A stretch of 64,000 nucleotides of DNA, from positions 186,001 through 250,000 of the forward strand of contig NZ_KB907500.1 in the NCBI RefSeq assembly GCF_000382065.1, written 5' to 3'. The translations under genes were made by a program, and so were the position numbers. The DNA comes from Stenotrophomonas hibiscicola ATCC 19867. GTDB lineage: Bacteria > Pseudomonadota > Gammaproteobacteria > Xanthomonadales > Xanthomonadaceae. A model generated the notes under the pieces. That model saw nothing but the letters and a program-made list of their open reading frames with translations. It was not told the DNA's origin and did not search any database. This document shows positions 41,390-49,649 of the stretch, in pieces (position 1 is the first letter of the stretch; each line of letters begins with the position of its first letter).

Positions 41390-42307
41390 ATGGAAAGAGC
41401 ACCACTACGATTCTTCAGCTGCCCTGCCCTGCTGTTTGGCGCGCTCTTCGCGGCCAGCAGCATCCAGGACAGCCACGCGGCAGGCGTCCTCGTCTGCGAC
41501 AACTGTCGTGACCCGCGCGCATTGGCGCTTTCCTCGGGTACGGGGCCGACCATCGTCGCCGACTTCCAGCAGCGCCGGATCCATGGTTTCGATGTGGAAT
41601 ACGATCGCGAGCTACGGCGCTATCGCGCAACAAGGGCGCAGATTCCCGGGCCAATCAACGCATCCTTCAATCGGATCATGGGCATGCTCGACAACAACGT
41701 GCCAACCGTACAGTTCGCGCCGCGGCAGCGGGCCGGAAGAGGAGTCCAGTACGAGGTTCATCCTGATGACCCGCAATACGCCAACGGCATAAGCTTCCCG
41801 GAAGAGCACAAGAACCTCAACGCCTACGATGTCGTTCAGATGGCCACGGAGCGATCAAGGCTGGAAGGTGACATCGGCAAGGCCTTCACGGGGGCGACAA
41901 CATCGTCGGCCGCCTGGAACGGCATGGCAACATTCCTTTCCTCGATCGGCCTGAGCTTCGTCAGCAAGACCGTCGGCATTGACAGCGCCATCTATCGGAT
42001 CACATGGCGCGATGGTTCAAAAACCACGCTGGTCATCACGCCTTCTGCGGTTGATCAAGCCCGCTATGTGCAAGGTGAAAGCCGTGACGCCAAGGGCAAC
42101 AAGATTCCGGATGGTGCGGCAACCGATCCAGAGATGGCCCGGAGCTTCATCGGCAACTATCGCTTTGACGATGCCGACGAGCTCGAACGATGGGTTGACT
42201 CCGCCCGGCTCTACGGCGTGACCATGCATCCGGGAATGCCACGGGAATCCCTTCAGATCGTCTGTGAATGGAATGGAAAGGATATCGTTTGCCGGTTGCC
42301 ACGTTGA
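41390..42307 (+). CDS. secreted protein of unknown function
   Basis: A 305-residue protein with an N-terminal signal peptide (RFFSCPALLFGALFAASS...SHA, cleavage near residue 31). The mature protein has a CDNC cysteine pair near its start and a second pair near the end (IVCEWNGKDIVC), so disulfide bonding is likely. A central segment resembles no family I recognise. A strong AGGAG lies upstream of the ATG at 41390. Composition is slightly less GC-biased than the flanking core genes, and it stands alone between a minus-strand small gene and a convergent acyl-CoA dehydrogenase. Could be lineage-specific. Confidence 0.75.
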   Translation: MERAPLRFFSCPALLFGALFAASSIQDSHAAGVLVCDNCRDPRALALSSGTGPTIVADFQQRRIHGFDVEYDRELRRYRATRAQIPGPINASFNRIMGMLDNNVPTVQFAPRQRAGRGVQYEVHPDDPQYANGISFPEEHKNLNAYDVVQMATERSRLEGDIGKAFTGATTSSAAWNGMATFLSSIGLSFVSKTVGIDSAIYRITWRDGSKTTLVITPSAVDQARYVQGESRDAKGNKIPDGAATDPEMARSFIGNYRFDDADELERWVDSARLYGVTMHPGMPRESLQIVCEWNGKDIVCRLPR

Positions 42308-42320
42308 CAGCGCAGAGGAA

Positions 42321-42344
42321 ACGGGGCGGCAATCGCCGCCCCGT
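42321..42344. terminator. shared hairpin between convergent genes
   Basis: ACGGGGCGGC-AATC-GCCGCCCCGT, a perfect 10-bp stem 13 bp past the secreted-protein stop and 8 bp past the acyl-CoA dehydrogenase stop. T-tracts are poor on both sides, so it is a probable bidirectional transcript end rather than a classic intrinsic terminator. Confidence 0.6.
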
Positions 42345-42352
42345 CGTGTCCA

Positions 42353-43501
42353 TCAGCGCAGCCCGGTCTCGTTGCGTGCGATCACCAGGCGCTGGATTTC
42401 CGAGGTGCCTTCGTAGATCTCGGTGATCTTGGCATCACGGAAGTAGCGCTCCAGCGGCATTTCCTTGGAATACCCCATGCCGCCGTGGATCTGCACGGCC
42501 TGGTGGGTAATCCACATTGCTGCCTCAGAGGCGGTCAGCTTGGCAATGGCAGCCTCATTGCTGAAGCGCTTGCCCTGGCCCTTCACCCACGCCGCGCGCA
42601 GGGTCAGCAGCAGCGCTGCGTCCAGCTTGCACTTCATGTCGGCGATCTTGGCCTGGGTCATCTGGAAGGTGCCGATGGCCGCGCCGAACGCCTTGCGCTC
42701 CTTCACGTATTCCAGAGTCGCTTCATAGGCGGCACGGGCGATGCCGATGGCCTGCGAAGCGATGCCGATGCGGCCGGCATCGAGCACGCTCATGGCGATC
42801 TTGAAGCCCTCGCCTTCCTGGCCCAGCACGTCTTCGGCCCGCGCCACGTAATCGTTGAACTCGATCTCGCAGGTAGCCGAGGCGCGGATGCCCAGCTTCG
42901 GCTCGGTCTTGCCGCGGCCGAAGCCGGCCTTGCCGGTGTCGATGAGGAAGGCGGTGATGCCGCGTGCGCCCTTGTCCGGCTCGCTCATCGCGAACAGCAC
43001 GATGTACTTTGCCACCGGGCCGGAGGTGATCCAGCTCTTCTTGCCATTGATGACAAAGGTGCCGTCTGCCTGCTTCACCGCGCGGCAGCGCATGGCCGTG
43101 GCGTCGGAGCCGGACTGCGGCTCGGTCAGCGCAAACGCGCCGATGGCCTCGCCCTCGGCGATGGCACGCACGTACTTCTGCTTCTGCTGCTCGGAACCGT
43201 GAGTGAGGATGCCGTTGCAGAACAGCGAGTTGTTGACGGACATGATCGTCGAATGGGCTGCGTCGGCGGCGGCGACCTCCACCATCGCCAGCACGTACGC
43301 GATCGGGTCCATGCCCGCGCCGCCGTATTCGGTCGGCACTTCGATGCCCATCAGGCCGTTCTCGCCCAACAGGCGAATGTTGTCCAGCGGGAACTCGCCG
43401 GTACGGTCATGATGCTCCGCGCTCGGGGCGATCTTCTCCTGCGCGATACGCCGCGCCACGTCCTGCAGCATCAACTGCTCTTCGGTAAAGCTGAAATCCA
43501 C
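42353..43501 (-). CDS. acyl-CoA dehydrogenase
   Basis: FAD-dependent acyl-CoA dehydrogenase of 382 residues, introducing the alpha-beta double bond in fatty-acid or branched-chain acyl-CoA oxidation. Signatures: GAFALTEPQSGSDA (ACADs signature 1), QIHGGMGYSKEMPLERYFRDAKI (signature 2) and the catalytic-base Glu in YEGTSEIQRLVIAR. Overall it resembles short/branched or butyryl-CoA types, though substrate length cannot be told. It starts with GTG at 43501, preceded by GGGAGG at 5 nt; the longer ATG frame is rejected. Divergent from the ArsR-methyltransferase gene. Confidence 0.94.
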   Translation of the reverse strand: MDFSFTEEQLMLQDVARRIAQEKIAPSAEHHDRTGEFPLDNIRLLGENGLMGIEVPTEYGGAGMDPIAYVLAMVEVAAADAAHSTIMSVNNSLFCNGILTHGSEQQKQKYVRAIAEGEAIGAFALTEPQSGSDATAMRCRAVKQADGTFVINGKKSWITSGPVAKYIVLFAMSEPDKGARGITAFLIDTGKAGFGRGKTEPKLGIRASATCEIEFNDYVARAEDVLGQEGEGFKIAMSVLDAGRIGIASQAIGIARAAYEATLEYVKERKAFGAAIGTFQMTQAKIADMKCKLDAALLLTLRAAWVKGQGKRFSNEAAIAKLTASEAAMWITHQAVQIHGGMGYSKEMPLERYFRDAKITEIYEGTSEIQRLVIARNETGLR

Positions 43502-43622
43502 AACACCCTCCCGGGTACATGAAGTTATGGGCCGCATACGGCGCGCCCAGGTGCCTCGATTGTACCGGGGGCCGGCTGCTTCCGTACGCTGCCGACTTGA
43601 CCGCGACAGGCCCTCTCGGCGA

Positions 43623-43643
43623 ATATATCTCTATATCGCGATA
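43623..43643 (+). promoter_or_regulatory. AT-rich dyads in front of the SahR-like gene
   Basis: Two overlapping dyads precede the regulator: ATATA-TCTC-TATAT (43623-43636) and the perfect palindrome TATCGCGATA (43634-43643), which ends directly at the AGGT ribosome-binding site. Such AT-rich palindromes are exceptional in this GC-rich region. They are a good candidate operator for the ArsR-type protein encoded immediately downstream, and probably overlap its promoter. Confidence 0.6.
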
Positions 43644-43654
43644 GGTAGATGTTT

Positions 43655-44584
43655 ATGGATCTGGAAGACTGGTCGACCCGCCTGAAGGTGTTCGCCGATG
43701 CCACTCGCGTCCGCCTGCTGGCGCTGCTGGAGCAGGAGGAACTGACCGTGGCCGAACTGTCGGCGATCACCCGGCTGGCGCAGCCGCGCGTGTCCACCCA
43801 CCTGGCACGCCTGAAGGAAGCCGGCCTGGTCCGCGACCGCCGTGCTGGCGTGTCGGCGTACTACCGCTTCGACGAGGCCCAGCTGGACCCGGCGCAGCGT
43901 GCATTGTGGCATGCCTTGAGCAACGGAAGCGATGACCCGCTGCTGCGCCAGGATGCCGAACGCGTCGCCGCCGTGCTGGCGCACCGCGCCTCGGACCAGA
44001 ACTGGGCCGACAGCGTGGCCGGCGACATGGAACGCCACTACTCACCTGGCCGCACCTGGGAGGCACTGGCGCGTACCGCGCTGCCGCTGCTGGAGACCGG
44101 CGACGTGCTGGATATCGCTTCCGGTGACGGCGTGCTGGCCGAACTGGTAGCCCCACATGCCAAGCGCTACATCTGCATCGACACCAGCGCGCGCGTGGTC
44201 GCCGCCGCCAGCGAACGCCTGCGCCGCCTGCCGAACGTGGAAGTGCGCGAGGGCGACATGCATGCACTGCCGTTCAAGGATGCCAGCTTCGATCTGGTCG
44301 TGCTGATGCACGCGCTGACCTACGCCAGCAAGCCGGCGCAGGCGGTGACCGAAGCCGCGCGCGTGCTGCGGCCCGGTGGCCGGCTGCTGCTGTGCAGCCT
44401 GGCGCGCCACGAGCACAAGGCCGCCGTGGAGGCCTATGGCCATGTCAACCTCGGCTTCAGCGACAAGGAGCTGCGCAGGTTCGTCGACAAGGCCGGCCTG
44501 CAGGTGTCCAGCCTGGAGACGGTCACCCGCGAGAAACGCCCGCCGCACTTTGAAGTGATTTCGCTGATCGCCAACAAGCCCTGA
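43655..44584 (+). CDS. ArsR-family regulator with C-terminal methyltransferase domain, SahR-like
   Basis: A 309-residue fusion. Residues about 5-75 form an ArsR winged helix ([23 protein letters not shown]...[16 protein letters not shown]) without the Cys metal-binding box of metal sensors. Residues about 130-305 form a class I SAM-dependent methyltransferase fold (motif [11 protein letters not shown] at 151-160). ArsR-methyltransferase proteins of the SahR type are known to control S-adenosylhomocysteine and methionine cycle genes in proteobacteria, sensing SAH in the methyltransferase pocket. Here metH follows after 13 bp. The ATG at 43655 has AGGT 8 nt upstream; an ATG 6 nt earlier is too close to it. 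Whether it methylates anything is unknown. Confidence 0.88.
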   Translation: MDLEDWSTRLKVFADATRVRLLALLEQEELTVAELSAITRLAQPRVSTHLARLKEAGLVRDRRAGVSAYYRFDEAQLDPAQRALWHALSNGSDDPLLRQDAERVAAVLAHRASDQNWADSVAGDMERHYSPGRTWEALARTALPLLETGDVLDIASGDGVLAELVAPHAKRYICIDTSARVVAAASERLRRLPNVEVREGDMHALPFKDASFDLVVLMHALTYASKPAQAVTEAARVLRPGGRLLLCSLARHEHKAAVEAYGHVNLGFSDKELRRFVDKAGLQVSSLETVTREKRPPHFEVISLIANKP

Positions 44585-44597
44585 GCCCGAGACCGCC

Positions 44598-45692
44598 ATG
44601 CCTGCCCTGCCTTGGTTGCATCCCGATCGTGCCAACGCGCTGCTCGACGCCCTGCGCGAGCGGATCCTGATCATCGACGGCGCGATGGGCACGATGATCC
44701 AGCGCCATGGCCTGCAGGAAGGCGATTACCGTGGCGAGCGCTTCGCCGGTGGCTACGACCATGCGCATGGCCCCGGCTGTGACCACGGCGTGCCCGAAGG
44801 CCATGATCTGAAGGGCAACAACGATCTGCTGCTGCTGACCCGGCCGCAGATCGTCGCCGACATCCATACCGCCTACCTGGAGGCAGGCGCGGATCTGGTC
44901 GAGACCAACACCTTCAATGCCACCTCGGTCAGCCAAGCTGACTACCACCTCGAGCACCTGGTGTACGAACTGAACAAGGCCGGTGCGGCCGTCGCGCGCG
45001 CCTGCTGTGACGCGGCGGAAGCGACCACGCCCGGCAAGCCGCGCTTCGTGATCGGGGTGATCGGCCCGACCAGCCGCACCGCCTCGATCAGTCCCGACGT
45101 GAACGATCCGGGCTTCCGCAACACCAGCTTCGACGAGCTTCGCGACACCTATCGCGAAGCCATCGAAGGCCTGATCGACGGCGGCGCCGACACGCTCATG
45201 GTCGAGACCATCTTCGATACGCTCAATGCCAAGGCCGCGCTGTATGCGCTGGAAGAGGCCTTTGATGCACGTGGCGCGCGGTTGCCGGTGATGATCTCCG
45301 GCACCATCACCGACGCGTCGGGGCGCACCTTGTCCGGACAGACTGCCGAAGCCTTCCACGCCTCGCTGGCGCATGCGCGACCGCTGTCGATCGGCCTGAA
45401 CTGCGCGCTGGGCGCCAATGCGATGCGCCCGCATGTGGAAACCCTCTCGCAGGTCGCCGACTGTTACGTCAGCGCCCACCCCAACGCCGGCCTGCCCAAC
45501 GCGTTCGGCGAGTACGACGAAACCCCTGAAGAGATGGCCACCACCCTGCGGGGCTTCGCCGACGATGGCCTGTTGAACCTGGTCGGTGGCTGCTGTGGTT
45601 CCACCCCCGACCATATCCGCGCGATCGCCCAGGCCGTGGCCGGGCTGGCACCGCGTGCCCTGCCGGGCGCACGGGAGCAGCACGCCGCATGA
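44598..45692 (+). CDS. metH: methionine synthase, homocysteine-binding module (split MetH, part 1)
   Basis: A 364-residue homocysteine S-methyltransferase module equivalent to the first domain of E. coli Met[10 protein letters not shown] is at 27-35; the zinc ligands are C269 (GLNCALGA), C332 and C333 (GGCCGST). A 15-residue His/Cys-containing insertion (about 53-68, between RGERFA and LKGNNDLL) is absent from E. coli MetH. It must work with the product of the next gene, which carries the folate, cobalamin and reactivation domains. The stop overlaps the next ATG by 4 nt (ATGA), indicating coupling and near 1:1 synthesis. It follows the SahR-like gene by 13 bp. Confidence 0.94.
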   Translation: MPALPWLHPDRANALLDALRERILIIDGAMGTMIQRHGLQEGDYRGERFAGGYDHAHGPGCDHGVPEGHDLKGNNDLLLLTRPQIVADIHTAYLEAGADLVETNTFNATSVSQADYHLEHLVYELNKAGAAVARACCDAAEATTPGKPRFVIGVIGPTSRTASISPDVNDPGFRNTSFDELRDTYREAIEGLIDGGADTLMVETIFDTLNAKAALYALEEAFDARGARLPVMISGTITDASGRTLSGQTAEAFHASLAHARPLSIGLNCALGANAMRPHVETLSQVADCYVSAHPNAGLPNAFGEYDETPEEMATTLRGFADDGLLNLVGGCCGSTPDHIRAIAQAVAGLAPRALPGAREQHAA

Positions 45693-48373
45693 GCAGCACG
45701 CCCCTCACCCGCCTGTCCGGCCTGGAACCGCTGGTCATCACCCCGGACCTGCTGTTCATCAACGTCGGCGAACGCACCAACGTCACCGGCAGTGCGCAGT
45801 TCCGCAAGCTCATCAAGGAAGGCCGCTACGAAGAAGCGGTGGACGTGGCCCGCCAGCAGGTGGCCAGCGGTGCGCAGATCCTCGATGTGAACATGGACGA
45901 GGGCCTGATCGACTCGGAAGCGGCGATGACCCGCTACCTGAACCTGATCATGTCCGAGCCGGACATCGCGCGCATCCCCGTGATGGTCGACTCCTCCAAG
46001 TGGAGCGTGATCGAGGCCGGCCTGAAATGCCTGCAGGGCAAGAGCGTGGTCAACTCGATTTCGCTGAAGGAAGGCGAGGCGCTGTTCCGCGAGCACGCGC
46101 GCAAGGTGCTGCGCTACGGTGCTGCTGCGGTGGTGATGGCGTTCGACGAAAACGGGCAGGCCGACACCTGCGCGCGCAAGGTCGAAATCTGTACCCGTGC
46201 CTACCGCATCCTGGTCGACGAGATCGGTTTCCCGCCGCAGGACATCATCTTCGACCCGAACATCTTCGCCGTCGCTACGGGCATCGAAGAGCACGACAAC
46301 TATGCAGTGGACTTCATCGAAGCCACCCGCATCATCAAGCAGACCCTGCCGCACTGCCACGTCTCCGGCGGCGTCTCCAACGTCTCGTTCTCCTTCCGCG
46401 GCAACGAAACGGTACGCCAGGCCATCCACTCGGTGTTCCTGTACCACGCGATCGCCGCCGGCATGGACATGGGCATCGTCAACGCCGGCGCGATGCCGAT
46501 CTACGACGACCTGGAGCCGGACCTGCGCGAGCGCGTCGAGGACGTGATCCTCAACCGCCGAAGCGATGCCACCGAGCGTCTGCTGGAGATCGCCGAGCGC
46601 TACAAGGGCAAGAAGGGCGCGGCGAAGACCGAAGACCTGGCCTGGCGCGAAAAGCCGGTGGCACAGCGTTTGGCGCATGCCCTGGTACACGGCCTGGATG
46701 CCTTCGTCGAGGAAGACACCGAACTGGCCCGGCAGGCCTCCAGCCGCCCGCTGGACGTGATCGAAGGCCCGCTGATGGACGGCATGAACATCGTCGGCGA
46801 CCTGTTCGGCGCCGGCAAGATGTTCCTGCCACAGGTGGTGAAATCCGCGCGCGTGATGAAGAAGGCCGTGGCCTACCTGCTGCCCTACATCGAAGCGGAA
46901 AAGGCGCGCAGCGGTGACACCGCCAAGAGCAACGGCAAGATCATCATGGCTACGGTGAAGGGCGATGTGCATGACATCGGCAAGAACATCGTCGGCGTCG
47001 TACTGGCCTGCAACAACTTCGACGTGGTCGACCTCGGCGTGATGGTGCCGGCGCAGAAGATCCTCGATGCCGCCCGCGAGCACAACGCCGACCTGATCGG
47101 CCTGTCCGGGCTGATCACCCCGTCCCTGGAGGAGATGAGCCACGTTGCCCGCGAGATGGAGCGCCAGGGCTTCGACCTGCCGCTGCTGATCGGGGGTGCG
47201 ACCACTTCGCGTGCGCACACCGCGCTGAAGATCGACCCGCACTACAAGGCGCCGACGGTATGGGTGAAGGATGCATCGCGCGCGGTTGGCGTTGCGCAGT
47301 CGCTGATCTCGCGTGATCTGCGCGAGGCCTTCGTTGCCGCCAACGAAGCCGACTATGCCGAAATCCGCGCGCGCCACCGCAACCGGGGCGACGCCAAGCG
47401 TCTGGTCACGCTGGAACATGCGCGCGGGCAGAAATTCCAGGGCGGCTGGGACAGTTACACGCCACCGGCACCGAATCAGCCCGGCCTGCACGTGTTCGAC
47501 GACTATCCCCTGGCCGAACTGGTCGACTACATCGACTGGACGCCGTTCTTCCAGGCCTGGGAGCTGGCCGGCAAGTTCCCGGCGATCCTCACCGACGAGA
47601 TCGTCGGCACCCAGGCCAGCGAGCTGTACAAGGATGCCCGTGCGATGCTCGAGCGCATCGTCGGCGAGAAGTGGCTGACGGCCAAGGCCGTGTTCGGCCT
47701 GTGGCCGGCCAACAGCATCGGCGACGATGTCCGCGTGCAGCACGCACAGGGCGAAACCACCCTGCACTTCCTGCGCCAGCAGGTGGACAAGCCAGCCGAA
47801 CGCCCCGATTTCTGCCTGGCCGATTTCATTGCACCGGCCGAAAGCGGAAAGCAGGACTGGATCGGCGCGTTCGCGGTCACTGCCGGTATCGGCATCGACA
47901 CCCACGTCGCGCGCTTCGAGGCCGAGCATGACGACTACAACGCGATCCTGCTGAAAGCCCTCGCCGACCGCTTCGCCGAGGCACTGGCCGAGCGCCTGCA
48001 CCAGCGCGTGCGTACAGAATTCTGGGGCTACGACCGCGCCGAGACGCTGGACAACGAAGCCTTGATCGACGAGCAGTACCGCGGCATCCGTCCGGCGCCG
48101 GGCTACCCGGCCTGCCCCGAGCACAGCGAGAAGCGCCGCCTGTTCGACCTGCTGCAGGCTGAGAAGAACGCTGGCATGGAACTGACCGAGAGCTTCGCGA
48201 TGTTGCCCACGGCCGCTGTCTCCGGCTACTACTTCAGCCATCCGCAGAGCCAGTACTTCGTTGTCGGACGGCTCAGCCGCGAACAGGTCACCGACTATGC
48301 CCGGCGCAAGGGCGTGGACCGCGGCCAGGCCGAACGCTGGCTGGCCTCCAATCTCGACTACGACCCCGAATGA
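45689..48373 (+). CDS. metH: methionine synthase, folate-, cobalamin- and reactivation-domain subunit (split MetH, part 2)
   Basis: An 894-residue protein corresponding to the last three modules of MetH. The pterin-binding TIM barrel covers about 18-290 ([13 protein letters not shown]). The Cap and B12-binding domains cover about 320-560, with the lower-axial ligand His428 in DVHDIGKN. The C-terminal SAM-dependent reactivation domain covers about 590-894 and includes [11 protein letters not shown]. It lacks the homocysteine domain, supplied by the preceding gene. Together they transfer the methyl group from methyl-tetrahydrofolate to homocysteine. The split lies at the inter-domain linker, so it is a genuine gene fission rather than a frameshift; the ATG start is intact. 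Confidence 0.95.
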   Translation: MSSTPLTRLSGLEPLVITPDLLFINVGERTNVTGSAQFRKLIKEGRYEEAVDVARQQVASGAQILDVNMDEGLIDSEAAMTRYLNLIMSEPDIARIPVMVDSSKWSVIEAGLKCLQGKSVVNSISLKEGEALFREHARKVLRYGAAAVVMAFDENGQADTCARKVEICTRAYRILVDEIGFPPQDIIFDPNIFAVATGIEEHDNYAVDFIEATRIIKQTLPHCHVSGGVSNVSFSFRGNETVRQAIHSVFLYHAIAAGMDMGIVNAGAMPIYDDLEPDLRERVEDVILNRRSDATERLLEIAERYKGKKGAAKTEDLAWREKPVAQRLAHALVHGLDAFVEEDTELARQASSRPLDVIEGPLMDGMNIVGDLFGAGKMFLPQVVKSARVMKKAVAYLLPYIEAEKARSGDTAKSNGKIIMATVKGDVHDIGKNIVGVVLACNNFDVVDLGVMVPAQKILDAAREHNADLIGLSGLITPSLEEMSHVAREMERQGFDLPLLIGGATTSRAHTALKIDPHYKAPTVWVKDASRAVGVAQSLISRDLREAFVAANEADYAEIRARHRNRGDAKRLVTLEHARGQKFQGGWDSYTPPAPNQPGLHVFDDYPLAELVDYIDWTPFFQAWELAGKFPAILTDEIVGTQASELYKDARAMLERIVGEKWLTAKAVFGLWPANSIGDDVRVQHAQGETTLHFLRQQVDKPAERPDFCLADFIAPAESGKQDWIGAFAVTAGIGIDTHVARFEAEHDDYNAILLKALADRFAEALAERLHQRVRTEFWGYDRAETLDNEALIDEQYRGIRPAPGYPACPEHSEKRRLFDLLQAEKNAGMELTESFAMLPTAAVSGYYFSHPQSQYFVVGRLSREQVTDYARRKGVDRGQAERWLASNLDYDPE

Positions 48374-48377
48374 GGCG

Positions 48378-48435
48378 GTAGCGCCGGGCCATGCCCGGCG
48401 TCATCTCCCGTCCGCCGGGCATGGCCCGGCGCTAC
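48378..48435. repeat. SMAG dimer with 23-bp perfect inverted arms
   Basis: Arms 48378-48400 and 48413-48435 are exact reverse complements (GTAGCGCCGGGCC... and ...GGCCCGGCGCTAC) with a 12-bp spacer. It begins 4 bp after the metH part 2 stop and ends 17 bp before the MFS start. Confidence 0.9.
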
Positions 48436-48452
48436 CGTGCATTATTCCCGCG

Positions 48453-49637
48453 ATGACCGTTCCCGTTGCCCACCTCTCAAGTTTCTACTTGTTCTACTAC
48501 GCGGCGCTCGGCGCGTTCACGCCGTACTGGAGCCTGTTCCTGACCGCGCGCGGGATGAGCGTGACCGCGATCAGCGTGATGATGGGCCTGTGGTACGCCA
48601 CCCGCGTGATCGCACCCAGTGCCTGGACCTCGCTGGCGGCCGCATCACCGCGACCGATCCGCCTACTGCGCGTCGGCTGCGTGCTGACCCTGCTCAGCTT
48701 CGCCGCCTTCCTGCTGCCCCTGCCGCAGCCGTGGATGTACCCGGCGATGATCGTGTTCTGCTTCTTCTACAACGCGGTGATGCCGCAGTTCGAGTCGATC
48801 ACCCTCACCCACCTGGGCAACGACAGCCATCGCTACGGGCTGATCCGGGTCTGGGGCTCGCTCGGTTTCATCGCCGTGGTCACCCTGTTCGGCTGGCTGA
48901 TCGAAGGCGATGGCGCCGGCAGCCACGCCGGATTGTTGCCCTGGATGATGCTGCCCCTGTTCGTGCTGCTGGTTGCCTCGGCCTTCAGCAACCATTACGC
49001 GCGCGACATCGGCAGGACGGCGGGGGATGCCAGCGGCTTCTGGCAGATCGTGCGCCGACCGCCGGTGCTGGCGTTCTTCCTGGCCGCGTTCATGGAGCAG
49101 CTGTCGTTCGGCCCGTACTACACGTTCTTCTCGGTCTACATGGACCATCACGGTTACCGTACCTCCACCCTGGGCCTGCTGTGGACCATCGGCGTGGTCT
49201 TCGAAGTAGGCGTGTTCTTCACCATCGGCCGCTTCTTCCGCCGCTACGACGCCAGCTGGATGCTGCTGATCGCACTGGTCAGTTCCTGCCTGCGCTGGGC
49301 CGTGACCGCATTGTTCCCGGAGAACCTGCCGGTAATGCTGCTGGCGCAGACCGCGCACGCGCTGGGCTTTGCCGCGTTCTTTGCGGCGGCGATGCAGATG
49401 CTGGCGACCTACTTCCCCGGTCGTCTCAATGGCCACGGCCAGGGACTGCTCTATGGATTCTCGTCGGGTGTCGGCGGGGTGCTGGGCGCGCTTATTGCCG
49501 GCCAGCTGTGGAAGATCGACGATGGCCGCACCGCGTTCCTGGCGGCTAGCGGGTTTGCCCTGATCGGCGCCCTGCTCTGCTTCTTCGCGCTGAGCCTGCC
49601 GCTGATACGCGCGCGCCGGACCCACGGCGCACACTGA
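48453..49637 (+). CDS. MFS transporter, HcaT-like
   Basis: A 394-residue major facilitator protein with 12 predicted helices, of the MFS_1-like group that includes the E. coli 3-phenylpropionate permease HcaT. The N-terminal FYLFYYAALGAFTPYWSLFL and the mid-protein GLIRVWGSLGFIAVV motif are characteristic of that group. Substrate unknown; no aromatic degradation genes lie nearby. The ATG at 48453 lacks a clear ribosome-binding site and lies just after the SMAG element. Its stop is only 12 bp from the convergent acyltransferase stop. Confidence 0.85.
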   Translation: MTVPVAHLSSFYLFYYAALGAFTPYWSLFLTARGMSVTAISVMMGLWYATRVIAPSAWTSLAAASPRPIRLLRVGCVLTLLSFAAFLLPLPQPWMYPAMIVFCFFYNAVMPQFESITLTHLGNDSHRYGLIRVWGSLGFIAVVTLFGWLIEGDGAGSHAGLLPWMMLPLFVLLVASAFSNHYARDIGRTAGDASGFWQIVRRPPVLAFFLAAFMEQLSFGPYYTFFSVYMDHHGYRTSTLGLLWTIGVVFEVGVFFTIGRFFRRYDASWMLLIALVSSCLRWAVTALFPENLPVMLLAQTAHALGFAAFFAAAMQMLATYFPGRLNGHGQGLLYGFSSGVGGVLGALIAGQLWKIDDGRTAFLAASGFALIGALLCFFALSLPLIRARRTHGAH

Positions 49638-49649
49638 CAACGCTCCGGT

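Noticed and set aside
43655..44584. Metal-sensing ArsR (arsenic or zinc response)
   Set aside because: The ELCVC-type metal box is absent, and the methyltransferase fusion and metH neighbour point to the S-adenosyl cycle instead.
45680..45700. metH as a frameshifted pseudogene
   Set aside because: The break falls exactly at a domain linker, the second part has its own ATG in an ATGA overlap, and both halves keep all key residues; a natural split fits better.
45464..48241. Long minus-strand frame opposite metH part 2
   Set aside because: Antisense shadow of a well-conserved enzyme, with no ribosome-binding site or domain.
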